A stretch of 64,000 bases of DNA from the NCBI RefSeq assembly GCF_033568475.1, contig NC_133120.1, positions 86,446,151 to 86,510,150 on the forward strand, read 5' to 3'. Below, in pieces: positions 62,350-64,000 of this stretch. The notes under the pieces are model-generated. The model was not told the DNA's origin and made no database searches. It worked only from the letters and a program-made list of their open reading frames with translations. The stretch is from Henckelia pumila (lineage: Eukaryota > Streptophyta > Magnoliopsida > Lamiales > Gesneriaceae). Both the position numbers and the translations under genes were made by a program. How positions within the stretch are numbered: position 1 is the stretch's first letter; each line of letters opens with the position of its first letter.

Positions 62350-63270
62350 CCCTCTATTGGCATTTCTGCCGAAAATTCATATGTTTTCTCAAAATCAGCA
62401 CGAGCAACGTGCAAGTGATATTTAATTCGGATCAGGCATGGATATCCTGATAAGCTGGAAATTTGACTATTTGTCAAAAACATAATATATTCATTATCAT
62501 TTACTTGACTTTATAATCATTCCAACAACTCACTTGAATTCGCGATCGATGAAGAAGAGGTGTCCCAACCTTGGCACAAATCCAAGCAAGTGTCGTGGGT
62601 TCTCCGGGCACATATCAGCAAGCAATTGCTTCTACAAGTTTCAAAAAATGAAATTTAATTTTTATTAAAGGAAAAATAAGTCAAATCAAACTATTTTTGA
62701 CACGAAATCACACATCAACTATAGTTCAGAACTGTAGCCTTCTGCGATACATTATTGAACACGAAACACTCGTCGAACCATGTCCCGCTGACCACTTCCT
62801 CCTTGTGTTCAGCAAGATTGACCAAAGCTGTTTTATTTGCGTTGCTCTGCGATAAGAAACACTCAATTACCATTGAAATCCATAAAAATTTTAAAGGAAC
62901 ATGACGAAGACTATTACCTCGAGCTTGTATATGTGTAACGATGATTCAGTAGACATCGCCACGAAGCGTCCACCACGAGCCCAGTAAATGTTTTGCGACC
63001 ACGTAGCCGAACAAATTTTCAAGCCGTCACCGTAACACAAAAAAAACATTAATTTTGGAGTTGTATTTTACCCGCTTTAACTTTCAGATTGACTGACCGT
63101 ATAGTGATAGATCCATCCCAGTCATAGATAGTAAGAGTGTCATCTGGCGGGTACCCAAGAAGGTACCGCCGTATATGTGCTTGGCCAAGAAGTCTAGATG
63201 AATGATATTTTTATCCTGCAAATTCTTCAGTTAGCTTTTTCTTGTCATTTCAATGACTAGATAAAGAAGA
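62350..63270 (-). pseudogene. Coatomer beta'-subunit (COPB2)-like gene fragment, minus-strand copy
   Basis: In order on the minus strand, exon-like pieces match the middle of beta'-COP (WD40 protein of COPI vesicle coats, Golgi): 63210-63078 (YDWDGSITIRSVNL), 62999-62918 (NIYWARGGRFVAMSTESSLH with IYKLE and a donor GT), 62853-62731 (LAEHKEEVVSGTWFDECFVF), 62637-62533 (GFVPRLGHLFFIDREFK) and 62457-62350 (HLHVARADFEKTYEFSAEMP). These align with the known order ..FYDWA..IRRIDV, NLYWADSGDLVAI, VWVGDCFIYNN, LLGYLANQSRVYLIDKEF, LVMRGDLERANEILP. Divergence is high and one exon has a frame change relative to the facing copy, so I call it a decayed paralogue fragment. Neither end of a full gene is present. 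Confidence 0.7.
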
Positions 63271-64000
63271 GGAACGACCAAAGAAAGCTTGAAATCGGGT
63301 TTTGGCGGTGCTTTCGATGTAGTTAGAAACAACACGTTTAAGATTTCGATTTCCTCCCTCGATTTCAAGGTTTCTTTGGTCGTTCCTCTTCTTTTTCTAT
63401 ACTCATTGAAATGACAAGAAAAAGCTGACAGAAGAATTTGCAGTAGAAAAATACCATTCATCTAGACTTCTTGGCCGAGCACATATACGGGCATACGGCG
63501 GTACCTTCTTGGGTTTCCGTCCAGATGACATCGTTACTTTCTACGACTGGGATGGATCTATCGCTATACGGCTAGTCAATTTGGACGTTAGATTAAGTAA
63601 CATACAACTCCAAAATTAAGGTTTTTTTGTTACGATGACAACTTGATAATTTGTTCGGCTACGTAACATTTATTAGGCTCGTGGATGACGCTTCATGGTG
63701 ATGACTGTTGAATCATCGCTGCACATATACAAGCTCGAGGTAATAGTATTGATCATGTTCCTTTCAATTTTTTTGGATTTCAATGGTAATTGAGTGTTTC
63801 TTATCGCAGAACAACGCAAAGGTCTTGCTGAACACAAGGAGTAAGCGGTCAGCGGGACATGGTTCGACGAGTGTTTCGTGTTCAATAATGTATCACAGAA
63901 GCTGCAGTTCTGCCCTATAGTTGATGTGTGATTTCGTGTCAAAAATAGTTTGATTTGACTTATTTTTTCTTTAATAAAAATTAAATTTCATTTTTTGAAA
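62640..64000. repeat. Large inverted duplication (palindrome) centred near 63328
   Basis: The left arm (about 62640-63297) and right arm (63359-64000, open at the edge) are reverse complements, roughly 85-90% alike by eye, with a 61-base spacer. At the inner edge CTTGAAATCG faces CGATTTCAAGG and AGGAACGACCAAAGAAA faces TTTCTTTGGTCGTTCCT. At the outer edge TAAGTCAAATCAAACTATTT (left) faces AAATAGTTTGATTTGACTTA (right). The arms contain the COPB2-like fragments. Confidence 0.88.
63298..64000 (+). pseudogene. COPB2-like gene fragment, plus-strand inverted copy (cut by window edge)
   Basis: Mirror image of the preceding fragment. The plus strand reads AHIRAYGGTFLGFRPDDIVT, then FYDWDGSIAIRLVNLDV at about 63478-63590, then a decayed version of the YWARGGRF exon near 63680-63740 with an in-frame TAG in place of the Trp codon, then the QSNANKTALV-type exon near 63805-63920 with changes. 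Left of the palindrome arm (63298-63358) it carries extra sequence resembling the KIKIFSKNF part of beta'-COP. It continues beyond 64000. Confidence 0.65.

Overview
The window is nuclear DNA of a flowering plant, most likely a eudicot and perhaps an asterid of the Lamiales type. Genes are intron-rich with GT..AG junctions, spacers are very AT-rich, and the proteins are plant-type: an adenosylhomocysteinase with the plant insertion, a RALF peptide precursor, a trihelix factor and a CER2-like BAHD protein. The clade below eudicot is a guess. Exon models were rebuilt by hand from reading frame, splice dinucleotides and remembered family sequences. They close in frame, and for RAD50 (1316 aa), cytosolic SHMT (471 aa) and SAHH (485 aa) they give the length I remember for the Arabidopsis protein.

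Layout. 1-2288 (+): 3' part of ARPC4, an Arp2/3 complex subunit. 2923-5458 (+): a small, probably mitochondrial, charged helical protein. 5459-7480: spacer with a Tourist-like MITE and a Helitron. 7480-9730 (+): trihelix DNA-binding protein. 10800-12565 (-): CER26/CER2-like BAHD protein of cuticular wax elongation. 12566-15820: AT-rich spacer. 16083-22100 (-): lysine-rich low-complexity protein. 22100-29767: transposon-dense spacer with Helitrons, a SINE, a LINE fragment, G-box motifs and a 1.4-kb fold-back repeat. 29936-44349 (+): RAD50, 27 coding exons, with a LINE in intron 13. 45546-47968 (-): cytosolic serine hydroxymethyltransferase. 48077-54215: AT-rich spacer with MITEs. 54216-56252 (+): S-adenosylhomocysteine hydrolase. 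58019-58396 (+): RALF precursor. 58397-64000: decayed and repeated DNA with nested inverted-repeat elements, a hAT-like relic, an F-box-associated fragment and, at the right edge, a large inverted duplication of coatomer beta'-subunit (COPB2)-like gene fragments.

Genes together. SHMT supplies one-carbon units for methionine synthesis and SAHH removes S-adenosylhomocysteine in the same methyl cycle. They stand head to head, with a RALF gene next. From memory, the same trio is adjacent in Arabidopsis (At4g13930, At4g13940, At4g13950), and CER26 (At4g13840) and ARPC4 (At4g14147) lie near it, so much of the window looks like an ancient conserved block; RAD50 is on another Arabidopsis chromosome.

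The least ordinary structures are the COPB2-like inverted duplication at 62.5-64 kb, the long fold-back repeat ending less than 200 bp before the RAD50 start codon, and a set of five short Helitrons with recognisable ends. No RNA genes or CRISPR arrays were seen.
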